Source of the DNA: Prosopocoilus inquinatus | Lineage: Eukaryota > Arthropoda > Insecta > Coleoptera > Lucanidae | DNA: 64,000 nucleotides | Assembly: GCA_036172665.1 (NCBI GenBank) | Contig: JAYKNF010000015.1 | Coordinates: 372,001 to 436,000, forward strand | Direction of reading: 5' to 3' | Shown here: piece after piece, positions 1 to 12,963 of the stretch | How the letters are laid out: each line of letters begins with the position of its first letter | How positions within the stretch are numbered: position 1 is the first letter of the stretch | Made by a program: the position numbers and the translations under genes | Notes under the pieces: generated by a model | Told to the model about the DNA's origin: nothing | Seen by the model: only the letters and a program-made list of their open reading frames with translations | Databases searched by the model: none

Positions 1-103
1 TATCTCACATCAGAGGTACTGGAGTCCATCGTAACGTCAAATAACATGATAGATAAGTAAGGATCGATTAGATACATCACAGGAACAACGCTAATACGTG
101 TCG

Positions 104-120
104 TTTCGTTCAAAACTATT
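104..120 (+). other. CENP-B-box-like half motif (one representative copy)
   Basis: Monomer positions 104 to 120 read TTTCGTT followed by CAAAAC and then TATT. Against the mammalian CENP-B box core (N-TTCG-NNNN-A-NN-CGGG-N), this copy has TTCG, the internal A and the C in register but lacks GGG. That is six of the nine core bases. Copies with TTCAGAAC instead of TTCAAAAC also lose the internal A. The TTTCGTTC block itself is present in essentially every monomer; rare exceptions read TTTCCTTC, TTTCTTTC or TTTTGTTC. The missing GGG makes canonical CENP-B binding unlikely. A pogo-derived CENP-B-like protein with different specificity, or chance, are both possible. Confidence 0.3.
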
Positions 121-776
121 TCCAGCTTCTGCTGCGTCCGAAAACTTGGTATCTCACATCAGAGTTACTGGAGTCCATCGTAACTTGAAATAACATGATA
201 GATAAGTAAGGATCGATAAGATACATCACAGGAACAACGCTAATACGTGTTGTTTCGTTCAGAACTATTTCCAGCTCCTGCTGCGTCCGAGAACTTCGTA
301 TCTCACATCAGAGTTACTGGAGTCCGTTGAAACGTCAAATAACATAGTAGATAAGTAACGATCGATTAGATACATCACAGGAACAACGCTAATACGTGTT
401 GTTTCGTTCAGAACTATTTCCAGCTCCTGCTGCGTCAGAGAACTTCGTATCTCACATCAGAGTTACTGGAGTCCATCGTAACGTTAAATAACATGATAGA
501 TAAGTAAGGATCGATTAGATACATCACAGGAACAACGCTAATACGTGTTATTTCGTTCAAAACTATTTCCAGCTATTGCTGAGTCCGAGAACTTCGTATC
601 TCACATCAGAGTTACTGGAGTCCGTTGAAACGTCAAATAACATAGTAGATAAGTAGCGATCGATTAGATACATCACAGGAACAACGCCAATACGTGTTGT
701 TTCGTTCAGAACTATTTCCAGCTCCTGCTGCGTCCGAGAACTTCGTATCTCACATCAGAGTTACTGGAGTCCATCG

Positions 777-861
777 TAACGTTAAATAACATGATAGATA
801 AGTAAGGATCGATTAGATACATCACAGGAACAACGCTAATACGTGTTGTTTCGTTCAGAAC
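777..861. other. Short dyad symmetries in one representative monomer
   Basis: Three inverted repeats are visible in a-type monomers. TAACGTTA (777-784) is a perfect 8-bp palindrome. AACAAC (829-834) pairs with GTTGTT (845-850) across a 10-nt loop. GTTC-A-GAAC (853-861) is a 4-bp dyad. All three depend on the variant: c, d, e and b monomers break TAACGTTA (GTCAA or TTGAA), and copies with TTATTT, GTAGTT, TCGTTT or TTTTTT break the AACAAC/GTTGTT pair. Short dyad symmetries have been reported as enriched at centromeres lacking CENP-B boxes. A role here is inference. Confidence 0.4.
816..843. other. Nearly invariant core of the monomer (positions about 71 to 98), shown in one copy
   Basis: The stretch from GATACATCACAGG through ACGCTAATACG is almost unchanged in monomers of every type. 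Both sides vary strongly: positions 13 to 63 define types a to f, and positions 99 to 149 carry a second set of variants. Exceptions I saw are CATCTCAGG in one HOR slot, GAACGACGC in another, and singletons such as CATCATAGG (57217 monomer) and GGAAAAACG (60644 monomer). Uneven conservation within satellite monomers is often attributed to protein-binding constraint. That reading is inference here, because homogenisation alone could also preserve the block. Confidence 0.6.
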
Positions 862-2980
862 TATTTCCAGCTCCTGCTGCGTCCGAGAACTTCGTATCTC
901 ACATCAGAGTTACTGGAGTCCATCGTAACGTTAAATAACATGATAGATAAGTAAGGATCGATTAGATACATCACAGGAACAACGCTAATACGTGTAGTTT
1001 CGTTCAAAACTATTTCCAGCTCCTGTTGAGTCCGAGAACTTCGTATCTCACATCAGAATTACTGGAGTCCATCGTAACGTTAAATAACATGATAGATAAG
1101 TAAGGATCGATTAGATACATCACAGGAACAACGCTAATACGTGTTATTTCGTTCAAAACTATTTCCAGCTATTGGTGAGTCCGAGAACTTCGTATCTCAC
1201 ATCAGAGTTACTGGAGTCCGTTGAAACGTCAAATAACATAGTAGATAAGTAACGATCGATTAGATACATCACAGGAACAACGCTGATACGTGTTGTTTCG
1301 TTCAAAACTATTTCCAGCTTCTGCTGCGTCCGAGAACTTCGTATCTCACATCAGAGTTACTGGAGTGCATCGTAACGTCAAATAACAAGATAGATAAGTA
1401 AGGATCGATTAGATACATCACAGGAACAACGCTAATACGTGCTGTTTCGTTCAAAACTATTTCCAGCATCTGCTGCGTCTGAAAACTTCGTATCTCAAAT
1501 CAGAGTTACTGGAGTCCATCGTAACGTCAAATAACAAGATAGATAAGTAAGGATCGATTAGATACATCACAGGAACAACGCTAATACGAGTTGTTTCGTT
1601 CAGAACTATTTCCAGCTCCTGCTGCGTCAGAGAACTTCGTATCTCACATCAGAGTTACTGGAGTCCATCGTAACGTTAAATAACATGATAGATAAGTAAG
1701 GATCGATTAGATACATCACAGGAACAACGCTAATACGTGTAGTTTCGTTCAAAACTATTTCCAGCTCCTGTTGAGTCCGAGAACTTCGTATCTCACTTCA
1801 GAGTTACTGGAGTCCGTTGAAACGTCAAATAACATAGTAGATAAGTAACGATCGATTAGATGCATCACAGGCACAACGCTAATACGTGTTGTTTCGTTCA
1901 GAACTATTTCCAGCTCCTGCTGCGTCAGAGAACTTCGTATCTCACATGAGAGTTACTGGAGTCCATCGTAACGTTAAATAACATGATAGATAAGTAAGGA
2001 TCGATTAGATACATCACAGGAACAACGCTAATACGTGTTATTTCGTTCAAAACTATTTCCAGCTATTGCTGAGTCCGAGAATTTCGTATCTCACATCAGA
2101 GTTACTGGAAACCGTTGAAACGTCAAATAACATAGTAGATAAGTAGCGATCGATTAGATACATCACAGGAACAACGCTAATACGTGTTGTTTCGTTCAGA
2201 ACTATTTCCAGCTCCTGCTGCGTCCGAGAACTTCGTATCTCACATCAGAGTTACTGGAGTCCATCGTAACGTTAAATAACATGATAGATAAGTAAGGATC
2301 GATTAGATACATCACAGGAACAACGCTAATACGTGTTATTTCGTTCAAAAATAATTCCAGCTATTGCTGAGTCCGAGAAATTCGTATCTCACATCAGAGT
2401 TACTGGAAACCGTTGAAACGTCAAATAACATAGTAGATAAGTAGCGATCGATTAGATACATCACAGGAACAACGCTAATACGTGTTGTTTCGTTCAGAAC
2501 TATTTCCAGCTCCTGCTGCGTCCGAGAACTTCGTATCTCACATCAGAGTTACTGGAGTCCATCGTAACGTTAAATAACATGATAGATAAGTAAGGATCGA
2601 TTAGATACATCACAGGAACAACGCTAATACGTGTAGTTTCGTTCAAAACTATTTCCAGCTCCTGTTGAGTCCGAGAACTTCGTATCTCACATCAGAGTTA
2701 CTGGAGTGCATCGTAACGTCAAATAACAAGATAGATAAGTAAGGATCGATTAGATACATCACAGGAACAACGCTAATACGTGTTTTTTCGTTCAGAACTA
2801 TTTCCAGCTCCTGCTGCGTCCGAGAACATCTTATCTCACATCAGAGTTACTGGAGTCCATCGTAACGTTAAATAACATGATAGATAAGCAAGGATCGATT
2901 AGATACATCACAGGAACGACGCTAATACGCGTCTTTTCGTTCAAAACTATTTCCAGCTTCTGCTGCGACCGAGAACTTCA

Positions 2981-5811
2981 TATCTCACATCAGAGGTACT
3001 GGAGTCCATCGTAACGTCAAATAACATGATAGATAAGTAAGGATCGATTAGATACATCACAGGAACAACGCTAATACGTGTCGTTTCGTTCAAAACTATT
3101 TCCAGCTTCTGCTGCGTCCGAAAACTTGGTATCTCACATCAGAGTTACTGGAGTCCATCGTAACTTGAAATAACATGATAGATAAGTAAGGATCGATAAG
3201 ATACATCACAGGAACAACGCTAATACGTGTTGTTTCGTTCAGAACTATTTCCAGCACCTGCTGCGTCCGAGAACATCGTATCTCACATCACAGATACTGG
3301 AGTCCGTTGAAACGTCAAATAACATAGTAGATAAGTAAGGATCGATTAGATACATCACAGGAACAACGCTAATACATGTTGTTTCGTTCAAAACTATTTC
3401 CAGTTTCTGCTGCGTCCGAGAACTTCGTATCTCACATCAGAGTTACTGGAGTGCATCGTAACGTCAAATAACAAGATAGATATGTAAGGATCGATTAGAT
3501 ACATCACAGGAACAACGCTAATACGTGTTTTTTCGTTCAAAACTATTTCCAGCTTCTGCTGCGACCGAGAACTTCGTATCTCACATCAGAGGTACTGGAG
3601 TCCATCGTAACGTCAAATAACATGATAGATAAGTAAGGATCGTTTAGATACATCACAGGAACAACGCTAATACGTGTCGTTTCGTTCAAAACTATTTCCA
3701 GCTTCTGCTGCGTCCGAAAACTTGGTATCTCACATCAGAGTTTCTGGAGTCCATCGTAACTTGAAATAACATGATAGATAAGTAACGATCGATTAGATAC
3801 ATCACAGGAACAACGCTAATACGTGTTGTTTCGTTCAGAACTATTTAGAGCTCCTGCTGCGTCAGAGAACTTCGTATCTCACATGAGAGTTACTGGAGTC
3901 CATCGTAACGTTAAATAACATGATAGATAAGTAAGGATCGATTAGATACATCACAGGAACAACGCTAATACGTGTTATTTCTTTCAAAACTATTTCCAGC
4001 TATTGCTGAGTCCGAGAAATTCGTATCTCACATCAGAGTTACTGGAAACCGTTGAAACGTCAAATAACATAGTAGATAAGTAGCGATCGATTAGATACAT
4101 CACAGGAACAACGCTAATACGTGTTGTTTCGTTCAGAACTATTTCCAGCTCCTGCTGCGTCCGAGAACTTCGTATCTCACATCAGAGTTACTGGAGTCCA
4201 TCTTAACGTTAAATAACATGATAGATAAGTAAGGATCGATTAGATACATCACAGGAACAACGCTAATACGTGTTATTTCGTTCAAAACTATTTCCAGCTT
4301 CTGCTGCGTCCGAGAACTTCGTATCTCACATCAGAGTTACTGGAGTGCATCGTAACGTCAAATAACAAGATAGATAAGTAAGGATCGATTAAATACATCA
4401 CAGGAACAACGCTAATACGTGTTGTTTCGTTCAGAATTATTTCCAGCTCCTGCTGCGTCAGAGAACTTCTTATCTCACATAAGAGTTACTGGAGTCCGTT
4501 GAAACGTCAAATAACATAGTAGATAAGTAACGATCGATTAGATACATCACAGGAACAACGCTAATACGTGTTGTTTCGTTCAAAACTATTTCCAGCTTCT
4601 GCTGCGTCCGAGAACTTCGTATCTCACATCAGAGTTACTGGAGTGCATCGTAACGTCAAATAACAAGATAGATAAGTAAGGATCGATTAGATACATCACA
4701 GGAACAACGCTAATACGTGTTGTTTCGTTCAGAACTATTTCCAGCTCCTGCTGCGTCAGAGAACTTCGTATCTCACATCAGAGTTACTGGAGTCCATCGT
4801 AACGTTAAATAACATGATAGATAAGTAAGGATCGATTAGATACATCACAGGAACAACGCTAATACGTGTAGTTTCGTTCAAAACTATTTCCAGCTCCTGT
4901 TGAGTCCGAGAACTTCGTATCTCACATCAGAGTTACTGGAGTCCGTTGAAACGTCAAATAACATAGTAGATAAGTAACGATCGATTAGATACATCACAGG
5001 AACAACGCTAATACGTGTTGTTTCGTTCAGAACTATTTCCAGCTCCTGCTGCGTCAGAGAGCTTCGTATCTCACATGAGAGTTACTGGAGTCCATCGTAA
5101 CGTTAAATAACATGATAGATAAGTAAGGATCGATTAGATACATCACAGGAACAACGCTAATACGTGTTATTTCGTTCAAAACTATTTCCAGCTATTGCTG
5201 AGTCCGAGAAATTCGTATCTCACATCAGAGTTACTGGAAACCGTTGAAACGTCAAATAACATAGTAGATAAGTAGCGATCGATTAGATACATCACAGGAA
5301 CAACGCTAATACGTGTTGTTTCGTTCAGAACTATTTCCAGCTCCTGCTGCGTCCGAGAACTTCGTATCTCACATCAGAGTTACTGGAGTCCATCGTAACG
5401 TTAAATAACATGATAGATAAGTAAGGATCGATTAGATACATCACAGGAACAACGCTAATACGTGTTATTTCGTTCAAAACTATTTCCAGCTATTGCTGAG
5501 TCCGAGAACTTCGTATCTCACATCAGAGTTACTGGAGTGCATCGTAACGTCAAATAACAAGATAGATAAGTAAGGATCGATTAGATACATCACAGGAACA
5601 ACGCTAATACGTGTTTTTTCGTTCAGAACTATTTCCAGCTCCTGCTGCGTCCGAGAACATCTTATCTCACATCAGAGTTACTGGAGTCCATCGTAACGTT
5701 AAATAACATGATAGATAAGCAAGGATCGATTAGATACATCACAGGAACGACGCTAATACGTGTCTTTTCGTTCAAAACTATTTCCAGCTTCTGCTGCGAC
5801 CGAGAACTTCA
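2981..5811. repeat. Type I HOR segment, 19 monomers
   Basis: This starts with the signature tetramer d-e-b-c (2981-3576). The tetramer is d preceded by CTTCA, e preceded by CTTGG, b with CACAGATAC and ACATGTTG, and c with GATATGTAAGG. A second d (3577) and an e with GTTTCTGG (3726) follow. The segment then jumps to CATGAGAG (3875) and f (4024) instead of running through the longer middle section seen in the next unit. Two CATGAGAG-f-a modules occur (3875 and 5067). Relative to the 34-monomer unit that follows, it looks like a deletion derivative made by unequal exchange in register. Confidence 0.8.
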
Positions 5812-8800
5812 TATCTCACATCAGAGGTACTGGAGTCCATCGTAACGTCAAATAACATGATAGATAAGTAAGGATCGATTAGATACATCACAGGAACAAC
5901 GCTAATACGTGTCGTTTCGTTCAAAACTATTTCCAGCTTCTGCTGCGTCCGAAAACTTGGTATCTCACATCAGAGTTACTGGAGTCCATCGTAACTCGAA
6001 ATAACATGATAGATAAGTAAGGATCGATAAGATACATCACAGGAACAACGCTAATACGTGTTGTTTCGTTCAGAACTATTTCCAGCTCCTGCTGCGTCCG
6101 AGAACATCGTATCTCACATCACAGATACTGGAGTCCGTTGAAACGTCAAATAACATAGTAGATAAGTAAGGATCGATTAGATACATCACAGGAACAACGC
6201 TAATACATGTTGTTTCGTTCAAAACTATTTCCAGTTTCTGCTGCGTAAGAGAACTTCGTATCTCACATCAGAGTTACTGGAGTGCATCGTAACGTCAAAT
6301 AACAAGATAGATATGTAAGGATCGATTAGATACATCACAGGAACAACGCTAATACGTGTTTTTTCGTTCAAAACTATTTCCAGCTTCTGCTGCGACCGAG
6401 AACTTCGTATCTCACATCAGAGGTACTGGAGTCCATCGTAACGTCAAATAACATGATAGATAAGTAAGGATCGATTAGATACATCACAGGAACAACGCTA
6501 ATACGTGTCGTTTCGTTCAAAACTATTTCCAGCTTCTGCTGCGTCCGAAAACTTGGTATCTCACATCAGAGTTTCTGGAGTTCATCGTAACTTGAAATAA
6601 CATGATAGATAAGTAAGGATCGATAAGATACATCACAGGAACAACGCTAATACGTGTTGTTTCGTTCAGAACTATTTCCAGCTCCTGCTGCGTCCGAGAA
6701 CTTCGTATCTCACATCAGAGTTACTGGAGTCCGTTGAAACGTCAAATAACATAGTAGATAAGTAACGATCGATTAGATACATCACAGGAAGAACGCTAAT
6801 ACGTGTTGTTTCGTTCAGAACTATTTCCAGCTCCTGCTGCGTCAGAGAACTTCGTATCTCACATCAGAGTTACTGGAGTCCATCGTAACGTTAAATAACA
6901 TGATAGGTAAGTAAGGATCGATTAGATACATCACAGGAACAACGCTAATACGTGTTATTTCGTTCAAAACTATTTCCAGCTATTGCTGAGTCCGAGAACT
7001 TCGTATCTCACATCAGAGTTACTGGAGTCCGTTGAAACGTCAAATAACATAGTAGATAAGTAGCGATCGATTAGATACATCACAGGAACAACGCTAATAC
7101 GTGTTGTTTCGTTCAGAACTATTTCCAGCTCCTGCTGCGTCCGAGAACTTCGTATCTCACATCAGAGTTACTGGAGTCCATCGTAACGTTAAATAACATG
7201 ATAGATAAGTAAGAATCGATTAGATACATCACAGGAACAACGCTAATACGTGTTGTTTCGTTCAGAACTATTTCCAGCTCCTGCTGCGTCCGAGAACTTC
7301 GTATCTCACATCAGAGTTACTGGAGTCCATCGTAACGTTAAATAACATGATAGATAAGTAAGGATCGATTAGATACATCACAGGAACAACGCTAATACGT
7401 GTAGTTTCGTTCAAAACTATTTCCAGCTCCTGTTGAGTCCGAGAACTTCGTATCTCACATCAGAATTACTGGAGTCCATCGTAACGTTAAATAACATGAT
7501 AGATAAGTAAGGAACGATTAGATACATCACAGGAACAACGCTAATACGTGTTATTTCGTTCAAAACTATTTCCAGCTATTGGTGAGTCCGAGAACTTCGT
7601 ATCTCACATCAGAGTTACTGGAGTCCGTTGAAACGTCAAATAACATAGTAGATAAGTAACGATCGATTAGATACATCACAGGAACAACGCTGATACGTGT
7701 TGTTTCGTTCAAAACTATTTCCAGCTTCTGCTGCGTCCGAGAACTTCGTATCTCACATCAGAGTTACTGGAGTGCATCGTAACGTCAAATAACAAGATAG
7801 ATAAGTAAGGATCGATTAGATACATCACAGGAACAACGCTAATACGTGCTGTTTCCTTCAAAACTATTTCCAGCATCTGCTGCGTCTGAAAACTTCGTAT
7901 CTCAAATCAGAGTTACTGGAGTCCATCGTAACTTGAAATAACATGATAGATAAGTAAAGATCGATAAGATACATCACAGGAACAACGCTAATACGTGTTG
8001 TTTCGTTCAGAACTATTTCCAGCTCCTGCTGCGTCAGAGAACTTCGTATCTCACATCAGAGTTACTGGAGTCCATCGTAACGTTAAATAACATGATAGAT
8101 AAGTAAGGATCGATTAGATACATCACAGGAACAACGCTAATACGTGTAGTTTCGTTCAAAACTATTTCCAGCTCCTGTTGAGTCCGAGAACTTCGTATCT
8201 CACATCAGAGTTACTGGAGTCCGTTGAAACGTCAAATAACATAGTAGGTAAGTAACGATCGATTAGATACATCACAGGAACAACGCTAATACGTGTTATT
8301 TCGTTCAAAACTATTTCCAGCTATTGGTGAGTCCGAGAACTTCGTATCTCACATCAGAGTTACTGGAGTCCGTTGAAACGTCAAATAACATAGTAGATAA
8401 GTGACGATCGATTAGATACATCACAGGAACAACGCTGATACGTGTTGTTTCGTTCAAAACTATTTCCAGCTTCTGCTGCGTCCGAGAACTTCGTATCTCA
8501 CATCAGAGTTACTGGAGTGCATCGTAACGTCAAATAACAAGATAGATAAGTAAGGATCGATTAGATACATCACAGGAACAACGCTAATACGTGCTGTTTC
8601 GTTCAAAACTATTTCCAGCATCTGCTGCGTCTGAAAACTTCGTATCTCAAATCAGAGTTACTGGAGTCCATCGTAACGTCAAATAACAAGATAGATAAGT
8701 AAGGATCGATTAGATACATCACAGGAACAACGCTAATACGAGTTGTTTCGTTCAGAACTATTTCCAGCTCCTGCTGCGTCAGAGAACTTCGTATCTCACA

Positions 8801-10877
8801 TCAGAGTTACTGGAGTCCATCGTAACGTTAAATAACATGATAGATAAGTAAGGATCGATTAGATACATCACAGGAACAACGCTAATACGTGTAGTTTCGT
8901 TCAAAACTATTTCCAGCTCCTGTTGAGTCCGAGAACTTCGTATCTCACTTCAGAGTTACTGGAGTCCGTTGAAACGTCAAATAACATAGTAGATAAGTAA
9001 CGATCGATTAGATACATCACAGGAACAACGCTAATACGTGTTGTTTCGTTCAGAACTATTTCCAGCTCCTGCTGCGTCAGAGAACTTCGTATCTCACATG
9101 AGAGTTACTGGAGTCCATCGCAACGTTAAATAACATGATAGATAAGTAAGGATCGATTAGATACATCACAGGAACAACGCTAATACGTGTTATTTCGTTC
9201 AAAACTATTTCCAGCTATTGCTGAGTCCGAGAAATTCGTATCTCACATCAGAGTTACTGGAAACCGTTGAAACGTCAAATAACATAGTAGATAAGTAGCG
9301 ATCGATTAGATACATCACAGGAACAACGCTAATACGTGTTGTTTCGTTCAGAACTATTTCCAGCTCCTGCTGCGTCCGAGAACTTCGTATCTCACATCAG
9401 AGTTACTGGAGTCCATCGTAACGTTAAATAACATGATAGATAAGTAAGGATCGATTAGATACATCACAGGAACAACGCTAATACGTGTAGTTTCGTTCAA
9501 AACTATTTCCAGCTCCTGTTGAGTCCGAGAACTTCGTATCTCACATCAGAGTTACTGGAGTCCGTTGAAACGTCAAATAACATAGTAGATAAGTAACGAT
9601 CGATTAGATACATCACAGGAACAACGCTAATACGTGTAGTTTCGTTCAAAACTATTTCCAGCTCCTGTTGAGTCCGAGAACTTCGTATCTCACATCAGAG
9701 TTACTGGAGTCCATCGTAACGTTAAATAACATGATAGATAAGTAAGGATCGATTAGATACATCACAGGAACAACGCTAATACGTGTTATTTCGTTCAAAA
9801 CTATTTCCAGCTATTGCTGAGTCCGAGAACTTCGTATCTCACATCAGAGTTACTGGAGTGCATCGTAACGTCAAATAACAAGATAGATAAGTAAGGATCG
9901 ATTAGATACATCACAGGAACAACGCTAATACGTGTTTTTTCGTTCAGAACTATTTCCAGCTCCTGCTGCGTCAGAGAACTTCGTATCTCACATCAGAGTT
10001 ACTGGAGTCCATCGTAACGTTAAATAACATGATAGATAAGTAAGGATCGATTAGATACATCACAGGAACAACGCTAATACGTGTAGTTTCGTTCAAAACT
10101 ATTTCCAGCTCCTGTTGAGTCCGAGAACTTCGTATCTCACTTCAGAGTTACTGGAGTCCGTTGAAACGTCAAATAACATAGTAGATAAGTAACGATCGAT
10201 TAGATACATCACAGGAACAACGCTAATACGTGTTATTTCGTTCAAAACTATTTCCAGCTATTGCTGAGTCCGAGAAATTCGTATCTCACATCAGAGTTAC
10301 TGGAAACCGTTGAAACGTCAAATAACATAGTAGATAAGTAGCGATCGATTAGATACATCACAGGAACAACGCTAATACGTGTTGTTTCGTTCAGAACTAT
10401 TTCCAGCTCCTGCTGCGTCCGAGAACTTCGTATCTCACATCAGAGTTACTGGAGTCCATCGTAACGTTAAATAACATGATAGATAAGTAAGGATCGATTA
10501 GATACATCACAGGAACAACGCTAATACGTGTTATTTCGTTCAAAACTATTTCCAGCTATTGCTGAGTCCGAGAACTTCGTATCTCACATCAGAGTTACTG
10601 GAGTGCATCGTAACGTCAAATAACAAGATAGATAAGTAAGGATCGATTAGATACATCACAGGAACAACGCTAATACGTGTTTTTTCGTTCAGAACTATTT
10701 CCAGCTCCTGCTGCGTCCGAGAACATCTTATCTCACATCAGAGTTACTGGAGTCCATCGTAACGTTAAATAACATGATAGATAAGCAAGGATCGATTAGA
10801 TACATCACAGGAACGACGCTAATACGTGTCTTTTCGTTCAAAACTATTTCCAGCTTCTGCTGCGACCGAGAACTTCA
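5812..10877. repeat. Type I HOR unit, 34 monomers (5066 bp)
   Basis: This unit spans signature d at 5812 to signature d at 10878. It holds the tetramer (5812-6407), d/e (6408, 6557 with GTTTCTGG), the b-a alternation (6706-7450), CAGAATTACTGG (7451), two TCTCAAATCAG monomers (7898 and 8643), CACTTCAG (8941), CATGAGAG (9090), f (9239) and a c/a ending with CTTATCTC. Its first half matches the next unit at an offset of 34 monomers, for example CAGAATTAC at 7451 and 12517. Confidence 0.85.
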
Positions 10878-12814
10878 TATCTCACATCAGAGGTACTGGA
10901 GTCCATCGTAACGTCAAATAACATGATAGATAAGTAAGGATCGATTAGATACATCACAGGAACAACGCTAATACGTGTCGTTTCGTTCAAAACTATTTCC
11001 AGCTTCTGCTGCGTCCGAAAACTTGGTATCTCACATCAGAGTTACTGGAGTCCATCGTAACTTGAAATAACATGATAGATAAGTAAGGATCGATAAGATA
11101 CATCACAGGAACAACGCTAATACGTGTTGTTTCGTTCAGAACTATTTCCAGCTCCTGCTGCGTCCGAGAACATCGTATCTCACATCACAGATACTGGAGT
11201 CCGTTGAAACGTCAAACAACATAGTAGATAAGTAAGGATCGATTAGATACATCACAGGAACAACGCTAATACATGTTGTTTCGTTCAAAACTATTTCCAG
11301 TTTCTGCTGCGTCCGAGAACTTCGTATCTCACATCAGAGTTACTGGAGTGCATCGTAACGTCAAATAACAAGATAGATATGTAAGGATCGATTAGATACA
11401 TCACAGGAACAACGCTAATACGTGTTTTTTCGTTCAAAACTATTTCCAGCTTCTGCTGCGACCGAGAACTTCGTATCTCACATCAGAGGTACTGGAGTCC
11501 ATCGTAACGTCAAATAACATGATAGATAAGTAAGGATCGATTAGATACATCACAGGAACAACGCTAATACGTGTCGTTTCGTTCAAAACTATTTCCAGCT
11601 TCTGCTGCGTCCGAAAACTTGGTATCTCACATCAGAGTTTCTGGAGTCCATCGTAACTTGAAATAACATGATAGATAAGTAAGGATCGATAAGATACATC
11701 ACAGGAACAACGCTAATACGTGTTGTTTCGTTCAGAACTATTTCCAGCTCCTGCTGCGTCCGAGAACTTCGTATCTCACATCAGAGTTACTGGAGTCCGT
11801 TGAAACGTCAAATAACATAGTAGATAAGTAACGATCGATTAGATACATCACAGGAAAAACGCTAATACGTGTTGTTTCGTTCAGAACTATTTCCAGCTCC
11901 TGCTGCGTCAGAGAACTTCGTATCTCACATCAGAGTAACTGGAGTCCATCGTAACGTTAAATAACATGATAGGTAAGTAAGGATCGATTAGATACATCAC
12001 AGGAACAACGCTAATACGTGTTATTTCGTTCAAAACTATTTCCAGCTATTGCTGAGTCCGAGAACTTCGTATCTCACATCAGAGTTACTGGAGTCCGTTG
12101 AAACGTCAAATAACATAGTAGATAAGTAGCGATCGATTAGATACATCACAGGAACAACGCTAATACGTGTTGTTTCGTTCAGAACTATTTCCAGCTCCTG
12201 CTGCGTCCGAGAACTTCGTATCTCACATCAGAGTTACTGGAGTCCATCGTAACGTTAAATAACATGATAGATAAGTAAGGATCGATTAGATACATCACAG
12301 GAACAACGCTAATACGTGTTGTTTCGTTCAGAACTATTTCCAGCTCCTGCTGCGTCCGAGAACTTCGTATCTCACATCAGAGTTACTGGAGTCCATCGTA
12401 ACGTTAAATAACATGATAGATAAGTAAGGATCGATTAGATACATCACAGGAACAACGCTAATACGTGTAGTTTCGTTCAAAACTATTTCCAGCTCCTGTT
12501 GAGTCCGAGAACTTCGTATCTCACATCAGAATTACTGGAGTCCATCGTAACGTTAAATAACATGATAGATAAGTAAGGAACGATTAGATACATCACAGGA
12601 ACAACGCTAATACGTGTTATTTCGTTCAAAACTATTTCCAGCTATTGGTGAGTCCGAGAACTTCGTATCTCACATCAGAGTTACTGGAGTCCGTTGAAAC
12701 GTCAAATAACATAGTAGATAAGTAACGATCGATTAGATACATCACAGGAACAACGCTGATACGTGTTGTTTCGTTCAAAACTATTTCCAGCTTCTGCTGC
12801 GTCCGAGAACTTCG

Positions 12815-12963
12815 TATCTCACATCAGAGTTACTGGAGTGCATCGTAACGTCAAATAACAAGATAGATAAGTAAGGATCGATTAGATACATCACAGGAAC
12901 AACGCTAATACGTGTTGTTTCGTTCAGAACTATTTCCAGCTCCTGCTGCGTCAGAGAACTTCG
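12815..12963. repeat. Hybrid monomer marking a one-monomer deletion
   Basis: The left half is c-type (GTGCATCG, AACAAG), like the monomer at 7749. The right half (GTTGTTTCGTTCAGAAC, GCGTCAGAG) is like the monomer at 7898. The corresponding unit at 5.8-10.9 kb has these as two separate monomers. The crossover lies in the shared core between the two halves and removes exactly 149 bp, keeping the array in register. Confidence 0.75.

Larger units (their letters stand above)
746..894. repeat. Representative consensus-like monomer (a-type)
   Basis: This copy carries the most common base at the variable sites and serves as the reference for monomer positions 1 to 149. I counted 61 G+C (41%) and 9 CpG, against about 6.2 expected from 32 C and 29 G. 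Forward stop triplets start at positions 32, 38, 42, 47, 50, 54, 58, 69 and 92, covering all three frames. Reverse-strand stops likewise cover all three. In the consensus the longest open stretch is about 140 nt on either strand, so the monomer is non-coding. A Sau3AI-type GATC and an ATCGAT (ClaI) site lie at monomer positions 62 to 68. They are lost in copies reading CGACCG, and the GATC is also lost in copies reading TTATTATCG. Confidence 0.95.
1..2980. repeat. Type I HOR segment, 20 monomers
   Basis: This runs from a d-type monomer at 1 to the next signature d monomer at 2981. Order by marker: d (1), e (150, preceded by AACTTGG), b (299), a (448), b with TAGCGATC (597), a (746), a with GTGTAG (895), CAGAATTACTGG (1044), b (1193), c with GTGCTG (1342), TCTCAAATCAG with ACGAGTT (1491), a (1640), CACTTCAG (1789), CATGAGAG (1938), f (2087), a (2236), f (2385), a (2534), c (2683), a with CTTATCTC (2832). 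The f-a pair is present twice in a row (2087-2384 and 2385-2682), a probable two-monomer duplication. Confidence 0.85.

Noticed and set aside
781..790. TATA-like promoter in GTTAAATAAC
   Set aside because: It is a weak AT-rich match repeated in many monomers, with no associated reading frame or other promoter element; satellite transcription cannot be judged from sequence.
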